Part shown: one piece after another, positions 1-8,497 of the stretch
Layout of the letters: each line of letters opens with the position of its first letter
How positions within the stretch are numbered: the first letter of the stretch is position 1
Source: RGIG1934 sp045122895
GTDB taxonomy: Bacteria > Bacillota > Clostridia > Lachnospirales > Lachnospiraceae
Direction of reading: 5' to 3'
DNA: 14,106 nucleotides
Assembly (NCBI GenBank): GCA_045122895.1
Contig: JBGVIE010000046.1
Location: 1 to 14,106 of the forward strand
Position numbers and translations under genes: made by a program
The notes under the pieces: generated by a model
Databases searched by the model: none
What the model was told of the DNA's origin: nothing
What the model saw: only the letters and a program-made list of their open reading frames with translations

Positions 1-1
1 T

Positions 2-3000
2 GATACATACTGGTCAGATCATTGTCGTCATACAACATTCCAGACAGAGTTAAAGGATGTTGAATTCAAAGACGGATATTACAAGGCGCCTATCGAAGAT
101 ACTTATAACAGATATATCAGGGATAGAGAAGAAATTTTTGCAGGAAGAGATGATAAGTTCGTATGTCTTATGGATTTAGCTCTTATGGCTATGAGAAAAC
201 TCAAAAAAGAAGGAAAACTTGATGATCAGGAAGAGTCAGATGAAATTAATGCTTGTAGTATCGTAGTTCCAATTGAAATAGATTACAACGATGGTAAAGG
301 TGTTATTACAGAAGAATGGCTTGTTAATTTCAAGAACGAGACACATAACCATCCAACAGAAATAGAACCTTTCGGTGGTGCTGCTACTTGTCTTGGTGGA
401 GCAATCAGAGATCCATTGTCAGGACGTACATACGTATATCAGGCTATGCGTGTCACTGGTGCTGCAGACCCAACAAGACCTAAGTCAGAAACGCTTAAGG
501 GCAAGCTCCCACAGAAGAAGCTTGTCAGAGGTGCTGCTAATGGATATAGTTCATATGGTAACCAGATTGGTCTTGCAACAGGTCTTGTTAAAGAGATTTA
601 TCATCCGAATTATGTAGCTAAGAGAATGGAGATTGGTGCCGTACTTGGTGCAGCTCCTAGAAAAGCTGTTAAGAGAGAGAACTCTGATCCGGGAGATATC
701 ATTATCTTATTAGGTGGTAGAACAGGTAGAGATGGTTGTGGTGGTGCAACAGGATCTTCTAAGGTTCACACAGAGGCATCTATTGAGACCTGTGGAGCAG
801 AAGTTCAGAAGGGTAATGCCCCTACAGAGAGAAAGCTTCAGAGATTATTCAGAAGACCTGAAGTAAGCAAGTTAATAAAGAAATGTAACGACTTTGGTGC
901 AGGTGGCGTATCTGTAGCAATCGGTGAATTAGCTGATGGACTTGATATCAATCTTGATAAGGTACCAAAGAAATATGCTGGTCTTGACGGAACGGAAATC
1001 GCTATTTCTGAATCACAGGAAAGAATGGCAGTGGTAGTAGATCCTGCTGATGTAGCTGAATTTATGAAATACGCTAACGAAGAGAACCTTGAAGCTACAG
1101 AGGTTGCAGTAGTAACAGAAGAGCCAAGACTTGTTCTTAAGTGGAGAGGCAAAGAAATCGTTAATTTAAAGAGAGCATTCCTCGATACAAACGGTGCTCA
1201 TCAGGAGACAAATGTATCAGTAGACATGCCTTCAGAAGAAGATAAATACTTTGTAAATGCAGTAGTTGATGATATCAAAGCAAAATGGCTTGAGACACTT
1301 GCAGACCTTAATGTATGTTCACAAAAAGGTCTTGTGGAGATGTTTGACGGTTCTATCGGTGCAGGTTCAGTATATATGCCACACGGTGGAAAATATCAGC
1401 TTACAGAGACACAGGCAATGGTAGCTAAGCTTCCTGTTCTTGGAGCTACATGCGACACTGTAACGATGATGAGTTACGGATTTGATCCATACTTGTCAAG
1501 CTGGAGTCCATACCACGGATCAATTTATGCTGTAATCGAATCAATTTCAAAGATTGTTGCAGCAGGTGGTGATTACAAGAAGATTAGATTTACATTCCAG
1601 GAATACTTTAGAAGAATGTCAGAGGATCCATCAAGATGGAGTCAGCCATTTGCGTCATTACTTGGTGCATATGATGCTCAGATAGGATTTGGTCTTCCAT
1701 CAATTGGTGGTAAGGATAGTATGTCAGGAACATTCAACGAAATCGATGTTCCACCGACACTTGTATCATTTGCAGTAGATGTTGCAAGAGAAAAAGATGT
1801 GATAACTCCTGAATTTAAGAATGCAGGAGATAAGATTGCATTATTTGAATTAGCTAAGAACGAATTTGATTTACCAGATTATGAACAGGCTAAGGCTATG
1901 TATGAAGATGTACACGCATTAATCGGTGCAGGTGCAATCGTTGCAGCTTATGTTGTGGATGCAAAGGGTGTTGCTGCAGCAGTAAGTAAGATGGCATTTG
2001 GTAACAAGATGGGTATGAAGATTTCAGATATAACAGCAGAAGAATTATTTGCTCCTGGAATTGGTAATATCGTAGTTGAAGTTAAGGCTGATAAGGTGGC
2101 AGAGGTTGCAGGAAAAGCTAAGGTTATCGGTGAAGTAACAGACAAAGCTACAATAGAATATAATGGTGCTGTAATCAACTTAGATGAAGCACTTTCAGCT
2201 TGGGAAGGAACACTTGAAAAAGTATTCCCAACAAGAGTAACAGAAGATAAGAAAGAACTTGATACACCGGAATATACAGAAGGAAGTGTATATGTATGCA
2301 AGAATAAGGTTGCAAAACCAACAGTATTCATTCCTGTATTCCCAGGTACAAACTGTGAGTATGACACCGCAAAGGCATTTGAAAGAGCTGGTGCTAACGT
2401 AATCACTAAGGTATTTAAGAACCTTACAGCAGATGATATAAGAGATTCTGTTAAGGTATTTGAAGATAGCATTGCACAGTCACAGATTATTATGTTCCCA
2501 GGTGGATTTAGTGCAGGCGATGAACCAGACGGTTCAGCCAAGTTCTTTGCAACTGCTTTCAGAAATGAAAAGATGAAAGAAGCTGTACACAAGCTGTTAA
2601 ATGAAAGAGATGGTCTTGCACTTGGTATCTGTAATGGTTTCCAGGCACTTATTAAACTTGGTCTTGTACCAAACGGACAGATTACAGGACAGGATGAAAA
2701 TGCTCCAACATTGACATACAACACAATTAACAGACATATATCTAAGATGGTATACACAAAGGTTGTATCTAACAAATCACCATGGCTTCAGTTAGCAGAG
2801 GTAGGAAAGACATACGTTAATCCTGCATCTCATGGTGAAGGTAGATTCGTAGCAAATGAAGAATGGATTAAGAAACTCTTCGAAAACGGACAGGTGGCAA
2901 CACAGTATGTAAACGAAGCAGGAATACCTACAATGGACGAAGAATGGAATGTAAATGGTTCGTTCTACGCAATAGAAGGTATTACAAGTCCTGACGGAAG

Positions 3001-3112
3001 ATGTTTAGGTAAGATGGCTCACTCAGAGAGAAGAGACAGATCAGTTGCTATTAACATCTATGGTGAACAGGACCTTAAGATATTTGAATCAGGTGTCCAG
3101 TACTTTAAGTAA
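2..3112 (+). CDS. purL: Phosphoribosylformylglycinamidine synthase (single-chain PurL), 5' end missing
   Basis: Catalyses the ATP- and glutamine-dependent conversion of FGAR to FGAM, the fourth step of cytosolic purine synthesis. The frame is open from base 2, not just from the first Met at 170: upstream codons encode the conserved PurL block TYWSDHCRHTTF (bases 5-40), so this is a truncated gene, not one starting at 170. About 1036 residues are present; family members are about 1240, so roughly 200 N-terminal residues lie outside the window. Visible parts: the first AIRS/PurM-like half with NHPTEIEPFGG (about base 350), the second half with SIGGKDSMSG (about 1700), and a C-terminal class I glutamine amidotransferase from about 2320 with PGTNCEYD, FPGGFSAGDE, nucleophile Cys in GICNGFQ (codon 2630) and His/Glu in SHGEGRF (2831-2839). 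The fused long form contrasts with the split PurS/PurQ/PurL of Bacillus. Followed directly by a terminator, so it ends its transcription unit. Confidence 0.97.
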   Translation, partial: DTYWSDHCRHTTFQTELKDVEFKDGYYKAPIEDTYNRYIRDREEIFAGRDDKFVCLMDLALMAMRKLKKEGKLDDQEESDEINACSIVVPIEIDYNDGKGVITEEWLVNFKNETHNHPTEIEPFGGAATCLGGAIRDPLSGRTYVYQAMRVTGAADPTRPKSETLKGKLPQKKLVRGAANGYSSYGNQIGLATGLVKEIYHPNYVAKRMEIGAVLGAAPRKAVKRENSDPGDIIILLGGRTGRDGCGGATGSSKVHTEASIETCGAEVQKGNAPTERKLQRLFRRPEVSKLIKKCNDFGAGGVSVAIGELADGLDINLDKVPKKYAGLDGTEIAISESQERMAVVVDPADVAEFMKYANEENLEATEVAVVTEEPRLVLKWRGKEIVNLKRAFLDTNGAHQETNVSVDMPSEEDKYFVNAVVDDIKAKWLETLADLNVCSQKGLVEMFDGSIGAGSVYMPHGGKYQLTETQAMVAKLPVLGATCDTVTMMSYGFDPYLSSWSPYHGSIYAVIESISKIVAAGGDYKKIRFTFQEYFRRMSEDPSRWSQPFASLLGAYDAQIGFGLPSIGGKDSMSGTFNEIDVPPTLVSFAVDVAREKDVITPEFKNAGDKIALFELAKNEFDLPDYEQAKAMYEDVHALIGAGAIVAAYVVDAKGVAAAVSKMAFGNKMGMKISDITAEELFAPGIGNIVVEVKADKVAEVAGKAKVIGEVTDKATIEYNGAVINLDEALSAWEGTLEKVFPTRVTEDKKELDTPEYTEGSVYVCKNKVAKPTVFIPVFPGTNCEYDTAKAFERAGANVITKVFKNLTADDIRDSVKVFEDSIAQSQIIMFPGGFSAGDEPDGSAKFFATAFRNEKMKEAVHKLLNERDGLALGICNGFQALIKLGLVPNGQITGQDENAPTLTYNTINRHISKMVYTKVVSNKSPWLQLAEVGKTYVNPASHGEGRFVANEEWIKKLFENGQVATQYVNEAGIPTMDEEWNVNGSFYAIEGITSPDGRCLGKMAHSERRDRSVAINIYGEQDLKIFESGVQYFK

Positions 3113-3127
3113 TTATAAACTAAAATC

Positions 3128-3157
3128 AGAGTGTCTCATAATGGGACACTCTTTTTT
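3128..3157 (+). terminator. Intrinsic terminator after purL
   Basis: A 10-bp stem (3128-3137 with 3143-3152, one G-U pair) closes a five-base loop and runs directly into six T residues (3152-3157). It begins 15 nt after the purL stop codon and separates purL from the peptidase operon. Confidence 0.9.
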
Positions 3158-3160
3158 GTG

Positions 3161-3190
3161 TTGAATGAAAAGTATAATTTATGGTATTAT
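3161..3190 (+). promoter_or_regulatory. Probable sigma-A promoter for the M16C-era-recO operon
   Basis: TTGAAT (3161-3166) and TATTAT (3185-3190) are separated by 18 nt and lie between the purL terminator and the peptidase start, giving a predicted leader of about 25-30 nt. A TATAAT also occurs at 3173-3178, but its -35 region would fall in the terminator T-tract and is a poor match. The placement is inferred from hexamers only. Confidence 0.5.
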
Positions 3191-3223
3191 AGACAATATA
3201 TGCGATTATGGAGGAAAAGTTAA

Positions 3224-6148
3224 TTGATAAAAGAGAACAAAGCTTATGAAATAGTACAACAAGTAAAATTAGATGAATTAAATGCAGAAGGATTTTTATT
3301 AAAACATAAAAAGACAGGGGCACGTATTGCACTTATCCCTTGTGAAGATAATAACAAAACATTTTGTGTTGGATTTAAGACACCACCGGCAGATGATACA
3401 GGTGTTCCGCACATAGTTGAACATACCGTACTTTGTGGTTCGAAGAAATTCAACGTAAAAGATCCGTTTATGGAATTGGTAAAGGGCTCGTTAAACACAT
3501 TTTTAAATGCTATGACTTATGCAGACAAGACTGTATATCCCGTTGCGAGTACAAATGACGCAGATTTTCATAACCTTGTAGATGTGTATATGGACGCGGT
3601 TTTTAATCCGAACATCTATAAGCATGAAGAGATTTTTAAACAGGAGGGCTGGAGCTATAACTTAGAATCAGCAGACGATAAAATAACATACAATGGTGTT
3701 GTATATAACGAGATGAAGGGAGCATTCTCATCACCAGATGATGTGCTTGAGAGACAAATAATGCATAGTCTTTATCCAGATACATGTTATGCAAATGAGT
3801 CTGGAGGAGCACCTGCAAGTATTCCTGATTTAACATATGAACAGTATCTTGATTTTCATAGAACATACTATCATCCATCAAACTGTTATATATACCTTTA
3901 CGGCGACATGAATATGGATGAGTATCTTGAATGGTTTGATAGTGAATATTTGTCAGGATATGACTACCTGGATGTGGATTCAGAGATTAAATTGCAAAAG
4001 CCATTTGAACAGACAATAACAGAGAAGGCATCTTACTCTATTACAGAAAATGAGTCAGAAGAAGATAACACATACCTTTCATACAACTGTGTAACAGGAG
4101 TGGCAGGCGATAAAATTGAATATATGGCATTTAAGGTACTTGACTACGCGTTGTGTGCAATGCCGGGAGCACCTGTAAAGCAGGCGCTCATTGATGCGGG
4201 AATAGGAAAAGATATATACAGCAGTTATGCAGAATGTATGTTCCAGCCATACTATTCAATAGTAGCGAAGAATGCAAATGAATCAGACAAAGAAAATTTC
4301 ATTAAGATAATTAAAGATACATTACTAAAGCTTGTAAAAGATGGGATTGACAAAGAATCTTTAGAGGCAGGAATTAACGTGTTTGAATTCCAGACAAGAG
4401 AGGCAGATTTTGGATCATATCCTAAGGGACTTATGTATGGTCTTCAGATGTATGATAGCTGGTTATACGACGATAATAAGCCTTTCATTCACTTGCAGTC
4501 TAATGAGACGTTTGAAGTGTTAAAGAAAAAAATAAATGAGGGATATTTTGAACAACTCATAGAAAAAACACTTCTTAATAATCCACATAGCTCTATAGTA
4601 ATTGTAAATCCTGTAAAAGGACTTACAGCAAAAATGGAAAAAGAATTGGAAGACAAGCTTGCAGAATATAAGGCAGGCTTATCAGAAGAAGAAATAAAAA
4701 AACTGGTAGAAGATACTAAGGCTTTAGAAAGATACAAAGACGAGCCGTCAGATGAAGAGGAAATAAAGAAAATTCCATTACTTCAGGTATCAGATATCAG
4801 AAAAGAAGTAGAAAAGTTCGATAATGAAATTGAAGAGGTTGATGGAACGACATATGTAAAACATAATGTCTTTACAAATCAAATAGCATACATTAATTTT
4901 ATGTTTGAGATAACAGAGCTTCCCGAAAAGGTAATGCCATATCTTGGACTTATAAAAACTGTGCTTGGGTATATAGATACAGAGACAATGACATATAGTG
5001 AGATAGCAAATCAGGTTAATAAGAATTCAGGTGGAATTGGATTTGACATAAGTATCCACAATGATTTTGTTGAACAGGATAAGTACAGAATATTTGCGGA
5101 TTTTAAAGCAAGGGTAATGTATGATAAGATTGATTTTGCTTTTGATATAATAGAAAAGATTATAAATACAACTATTTATGAGGATGAAAAGAGAATTTTT
5201 GAGATACTTTTAGAGATTAAATCAAGACTTGAGATGAACTTAAATCATTCAGGGCATATGGCAGCAACGCTTAGAAGTCAGGCATCTATCTCTAAGACGG
5301 CAAGTCTTACAGAGAATTTAAAGGGGATAAATTACTTCTATTTTGTCGATGACTTAATTAAGAATTACGATAAGAAAAAGGATACCCTCATAGAAGAATT
5401 AAAGAAAATAACAAAGTATATGTTCAGGCAGGACAACCTGTTGATGAGCTGTACTGCTGGTGAAGATGGACTTAACATTACTAAAAAGTATATCTGTGAA
5501 TTTAAAGCTAAGTTAGCTACAGATAAGACTCTTGACTTGTCGAAAATAGAAGCTTCTAAAGAGATAGAGAAAAATGAAGGCTTTAAGACCTCAGCTCAGA
5601 TTCAGTATGTAGTACAGACTGGAAACTTTAAGAAATATGGATTTGAATACTCGGGATATGTAAGAGTGATGTCAACAATTTTAAATTATGAGTATTTATG
5701 GAATATGGTAAGAGTTCAGGGAGGTGCATATGGATGCAGTTCTTCATTCGCAAGACTTGGTAATGCAGGATTTTCGTCATATAGGGACCCTAATCTACAA
5801 AAAACCTTTGAAAACTACGAGAAAGCGCCAGAATATTTGGCGAACATAAAGCTTTCCGAAAGAGAGATGACAAAATTCATCATCGGTACAATAAGTGGAA
5901 TGGACACTCCTCTTACTCCGTCGGCAAGAGGAAGAAGATCAATGAATGCATATTTGTGCAATGTAGATATTGATACGCTTCAGAAGGAGCGAGATGAAGT
6001 GCTGGGGACAAAAGAAGAAGATATAAGAAATCTTGCTCCACTTGTAAAAGCTGTATTAGATGATAAGAATATTTGTGTAATAGGAAATGAGAGCAAAATT
6101 GACGAGGCGAAAGAATTGTTTTTAGTTACAAAGAATTTGTTTTCTTAA
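3224..6148 (+). CDS. M16C family zinc metallopeptidase (PreP/insulinase-like)
   Basis: A 974-residue protein of the M16C group, which includes presequence protease PreP and yeast Cym1; the family degrades short unstructured peptides inside a closed two-lobed chamber. The inverted zinc motif HIVEH is at residues 63-67 (His63, Glu66 as base, His67) and the distal zinc ligand is Glu163 in GVVYNEMKGAF. The C-terminal half carries RVQGGAYG (Arg830, Tyr836), matching the Arg/Tyr pair that M16 enzymes supply from the inactive lobe. The length fits one chain holding all four M16 domains. No signal peptide or membrane segment is seen, so it should be cytosolic. The start is TTG at 3224, chosen because GGAGG at 3210-3214 sits nine bases upstream and the translation matches the family N-terminus; the first in-frame ATG would remove the conserved N-terminus. 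It is 27 nt upstream of era with no terminator between them, so it probably leads a three-gene operon. Its real substrate is unknown. Confidence 0.93.
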   Translation: MIKENKAYEIVQQVKLDELNAEGFLLKHKKTGARIALIPCEDNNKTFCVGFKTPPADDTGVPHIVEHTVLCGSKKFNVKDPFMELVKGSLNTFLNAMTYADKTVYPVASTNDADFHNLVDVYMDAVFNPNIYKHEEIFKQEGWSYNLESADDKITYNGVVYNEMKGAFSSPDDVLERQIMHSLYPDTCYANESGGAPASIPDLTYEQYLDFHRTYYHPSNCYIYLYGDMNMDEYLEWFDSEYLSGYDYLDVDSEIKLQKPFEQTITEKASYSITENESEEDNTYLSYNCVTGVAGDKIEYMAFKVLDYALCAMPGAPVKQALIDAGIGKDIYSSYAECMFQPYYSIVAKNANESDKENFIKIIKDTLLKLVKDGIDKESLEAGINVFEFQTREADFGSYPKGLMYGLQMYDSWLYDDNKPFIHLQSNETFEVLKKKINEGYFEQLIEKTLLNNPHSSIVIVNPVKGLTAKMEKELEDKLAEYKAGLSEEEIKKLVEDTKALERYKDEPSDEEEIKKIPLLQVSDIRKEVEKFDNEIEEVDGTTYVKHNVFTNQIAYINFMFEITELPEKVMPYLGLIKTVLGYIDTETMTYSEIANQVNKNSGGIGFDISIHNDFVEQDKYRIFADFKARVMYDKIDFAFDIIEKIINTTIYEDEKRIFEILLEIKSRLEMNLNHSGHMAATLRSQASISKTASLTENLKGINYFYFVDDLIKNYDKKKDTLIEELKKITKYMFRQDNLLMSCTAGEDGLNITKKYICEFKAKLATDKTLDLSKIEASKEIEKNEGFKTSAQIQYVVQTGNFKKYGFEYSGYVRVMSTILNYEYLWNMVRVQGGAYGCSSSFARLGNAGFSSYRDPNLQKTFENYEKAPEYLANIKLSEREMTKFIIGTISGMDTPLTPSARGRRSMNAYLCNVDIDTLQKERDEVLGTKEEDIRNLAPLVKAVLDDKNICVIGNESKIDEAKELFLVTKNLFS

Positions 6149-6175
6149 GTAAATGACAAATGGAAAGGATATTAG

Positions 6176-7081
6176 ATGAAGGATAATTTTAAATCAGGGT
6201 TTGTAACATTAATCGGAAGACCAAACGTAGGAAAATCTACACTTATGAACAGACTTATTGGACAAAAGATAGCGATAACATCTAATAAGCCACAGACTAC
6301 AAGAAATAAGATTCAGACAGTTTATACCTGTGACGAAGGACAGATTGTCTTCCTTGATACACCTGGAATCCACAAAGCAAAAAACAAGCTTGGTGAGTAT
6401 ATGGTAAATGTGGCTGAGAGAACGCTTAAAGAAGTAGATGTTATATTGTGGCTTGTAGAACCTACCAACTTCGTAGGTGCGGGCGAACGACATATAGCAG
6501 AGGTGTTAAAAAATATCAACACACCGGTAATACTCGTAATAAACAAAGTAGATACAGTTGCACGAGAGGATATACTTGAATTTATCGACACATACAGAAA
6601 AATATATGATTTTGCGGAGATAATACCGGCGTCAGCACTAAAAGGAAACAATACAGACACTGTAATCGAACAGATATTTAAGTATCTTCCATATGGACCG
6701 AGCTACTATGACGAAGATACAGTTACAGACCAGCCGATGAAACAGATTGTATCAGAACTTATAAGGGAAAAAGCACTCAAATGTCTTGATGATGAGATTC
6801 CACATGGGATAGCAGTTTACATAGACAAAATGCATTTTAGAAAAGGTGGTCAGATGGTTGATATCGATGCTACAATCGTGTGTGAAAGAGATTCTCACAA
6901 AGGTATCATAATAGGAAAAGGTGGTGCAATGCTTAAGAAAATCGGAAGTGCTGCGCGTTACGAGATTGAACAGCTTGTTGAATGTCAGGCAAATTTAAAG
7001 CTCTGGGTAAAGGTCAAAAAAGAATGGAGAGACAGCGACTTTTACTTAAAGAATTTTGGATATGATAAAAATGACAGATAA
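6176..7081 (+). CDS. era: GTPase Era
   Basis: Era binds the 3' end of 16S rRNA and acts in 30S subunit maturation and growth control. At 301 residues it has the normal length. GTPase motifs are complete: G1 GRPNVGKS (14-21), G2 region PQTTRN (39-44), G3 DTPG (61-64), G4 NKVD (122-125), G5 SALK (152-155). The C-terminal KH RNA-binding domain is present with its GKGG loop at 246-249. The start at 6176 has AAAGGA six bases upstream. It follows the peptidase by 27 nt and overlaps recO by 11 nt. The era-recO pairing is common in Bacillota and supports both calls. Confidence 0.98.
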   Translation: MKDNFKSGFVTLIGRPNVGKSTLMNRLIGQKIAITSNKPQTTRNKIQTVYTCDEGQIVFLDTPGIHKAKNKLGEYMVNVAERTLKEVDVILWLVEPTNFVGAGERHIAEVLKNINTPVILVINKVDTVAREDILEFIDTYRKIYDFAEIIPASALKGNNTDTVIEQIFKYLPYGPSYYDEDTVTDQPMKQIVSELIREKALKCLDDEIPHGIAVYIDKMHFRKGGQMVDIDATIVCERDSHKGIIIGKGGAMLKKIGSAARYEIEQLVECQANLKLWVKVKKEWRDSDFYLKNFGYDKNDR

Positions 7082-7811
7082 AATAATAGTAAATGGTATG
7101 GTTTTATCAGCTACACCGGTAGGTGATTATGACAAGAGGATAGTGCTGCTTACAAAAGAACGTGGTAAGATAACCGCATTTGCAAAAGGCGCAAGACGTC
7201 CCAAAAGCTCTCTTTTGGCAGGGACACGTCCGTTTGTATTTGGAGAATTCACTGTGTATGAGGGGAAAAGTGCATACAATATTATCTCGGTTGAAATCAG
7301 AAATTTTTTTGATGAGCTTGTTCATGATTTGGAAGGAGCATATTATGGCTTTTATTTTCTTGAACTTGCAGATTATTACGGTAGAGAAAATGTTGATGCG
7401 GCGGATATGCTGAACCTTCTATATCAGTCTTTTAGAGCATTGATTAAACCCAATATAGATAATCAGTTGATAAGAAGAATATTTGAATTGAAAATTATGA
7501 CTCAGAATGGTGAATATCCTGAAATGTTCGAATGTATCGTGTGCCATAAAAAAGATAATATTTTTCATTACAGTATGCAGTCTTCAGGATGTGTATGTTT
7601 AAATTGCATTGACAAAAGGGCAGGAATAATAAAAATATCAGAATCTGTAAGATATACTTTTCAATATGTCATCAGTTCAGACATTGCAAAGCTTTATACA
7701 TTTGTGGTTACGCCCGATGTGATGAGAGAGTTTTCAACAATAATGGACAGGCATATGAGGCAGTACATTGACAAGGAATTCAAAAGCCTACAATTGCTTA
7801 AAGGAATTTGA
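7071..7811 (+). CDS. recO: DNA repair protein RecO
   Basis: Recombination mediator that works with RecR to load RecA on SSB-coated single-stranded DNA. The N-terminal OB-fold segment carries the family pattern VGDYDKRIVLLTKERGKITAFAKGARRPKS, followed by a helical region and a zinc-type pair CIVC...CLNC in the C-terminal half, as in many Gram-positive RecO proteins. I start it at ATG 7071 (MTDKIIVNG, 246 aa) because that matches the family N-terminus and a GGA at 7058-7060 is suitably spaced; ATG 7062 and TTG 7056 are in frame and possible. The chosen start overlaps the end of era by 11 nt, implying translational coupling. No terminator is seen after it; the next promoter begins at its stop codon. 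Confidence 0.95.
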   Translation: MTDKIIVNGMVLSATPVGDYDKRIVLLTKERGKITAFAKGARRPKSSLLAGTRPFVFGEFTVYEGKSAYNIISVEIRNFFDELVHDLEGAYYGFYFLELADYYGRENVDAADMLNLLYQSFRALIKPNIDNQLIRRIFELKIMTQNGEYPEMFECIVCHKKDNIFHYSMQSSGCVCLNCIDKRAGIIKISESVRYTFQYVISSDIAKLYTFVVTPDVMREFSTIMDRHMRQYIDKEFKSLQLLKGI

Positions 7812-7814
7812 CAG

Positions 7815-7843
7815 TTGAAATAAAACGTGAATAAGGGTATAAT
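7815..7843 (+). promoter_or_regulatory. Sigma-A promoter for the lipoprotein-glyS pair
   Basis: TTGAAA (7815-7820), a 17-nt spacer and a perfect TATAAT (7838-7843), starting 4 nt after the recO stop. The predicted transcript has a leader of only about 20 nt, too short for a T-box, so glyS is not obviously controlled by a tRNA-sensing leader from this promoter. The -10 box sits inside a short inverted repeat, AGGGT/ACCCT, around ATAATA, which could be a repressor site but is small enough to be chance. Confidence 0.75.
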
Positions 7844-7872
7844 AACCCTCATATTGTGCACGGAGGTGAAAA

Positions 7873-8493
7873 ATGCGTAAGTTTATGAAAAGTGCTGTGC
7901 TTATACTTGCAGCAGTAACAATGTTTGCAGGGTGCAGCAAAAAAAGCGATTCAAACAAGTCTATGGCAGATGTGGTAGTCGAAAAGGATGGCAAAATCTC
8001 TGTAAAATATGAAGAAATTTTTGACAAAGACTACTATACAGAAGAAGATTTAGAAAAAGTTATTGATGAGGATGTGGCATTATTTAACAAAGAAAATGGT
8101 GCGGACAGCGTAACAAAAGAAAGCCTTAAGGTTAAGAAAGATGTAGCCTTATTATGGTATAAGTTTGCAAATAGCGATTCTTATGTAAAGTACACGAACG
8201 ATTTTGTTAAGCCGGAAAAAGAGATGAAACTTTTTGTTGGAAGTATCAAGGATGCAGAAGAAAAGAATATTAAGCTTGGCGGCAAATTTGACAAGGTTGG
8301 AGAGACTGGAACTGTAACAAAGAATCAGCTTGAAAACAAAGATGAACTTACAGTTTTTTATACAAATAGTGAGATGACTGTATATGTGCCTGGTGAAATA
8401 GTATATTTCAATGACAATGTAACAATTGATAAAGACGTAGTAACTACTACAGCAGACAAAGTTAATTATATTTTATATAAAGCGGAGGATTAA
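7873..8493 (+). CDS. Putative small lipoprotein of unknown function
   Basis: A 206-residue protein I do not recognise. The N-terminus is a lipoprotein signal: positive MRKFMK, a hydrophobic stretch at about 7-18, and a lipobox FAGC with the lipidated Cys at 21, followed by a Ser/Lys/Asp-rich linker. It should therefore be anchored to the outer face of the membrane. The mature part is about 186 residues, rich in Lys, Asp and Glu, with an acidic helical-looking stretch near 45-75 and alternating hydrophobic segments near the end that suggest beta strands; no catalytic motif is visible. The start has a strong GGAGG at 7862-7866. It has its own promoter, and only four bases separate its stop from glyS, whose ribosome site lies in its last codons, so the two are probably co-transcribed and translationally coupled. 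A surface role is inferred from the signal only. Confidence 0.85.
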   Translation: MRKFMKSAVLILAAVTMFAGCSKKSDSNKSMADVVVEKDGKISVKYEEIFDKDYYTEEDLEKVIDEDVALFNKENGADSVTKESLKVKKDVALLWYKFANSDSYVKYTNDFVKPEKEMKLFVGSIKDAEEKNIKLGGKFDKVGETGTVTKNQLENKDELTVFYTNSEMTVYVPGEIVYFNDNVTIDKDVVTTTADKVNYILYKAED

Positions 8494-8497
8494 GAAG

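Noticed and set aside
1948..2775. Long minus-strand frame of 275 codons within purL
   Set aside because: It is antisense to well-conserved purL sequence, has no ribosome site and its product is low-complexity Ser/Leu-rich.
170..3112. purL starting at the Met at 170
   Set aside because: The same frame is open to base 2 and encodes the conserved TYWSDHCRH block upstream, so the gene runs in from outside the window.
7808..7843. TTGACA at 7808 as the -35 box for the lipoprotein promoter
   Set aside because: It would be 24 nt from TATAAT; TTGAAA at 7815 gives the standard 17-nt spacing.
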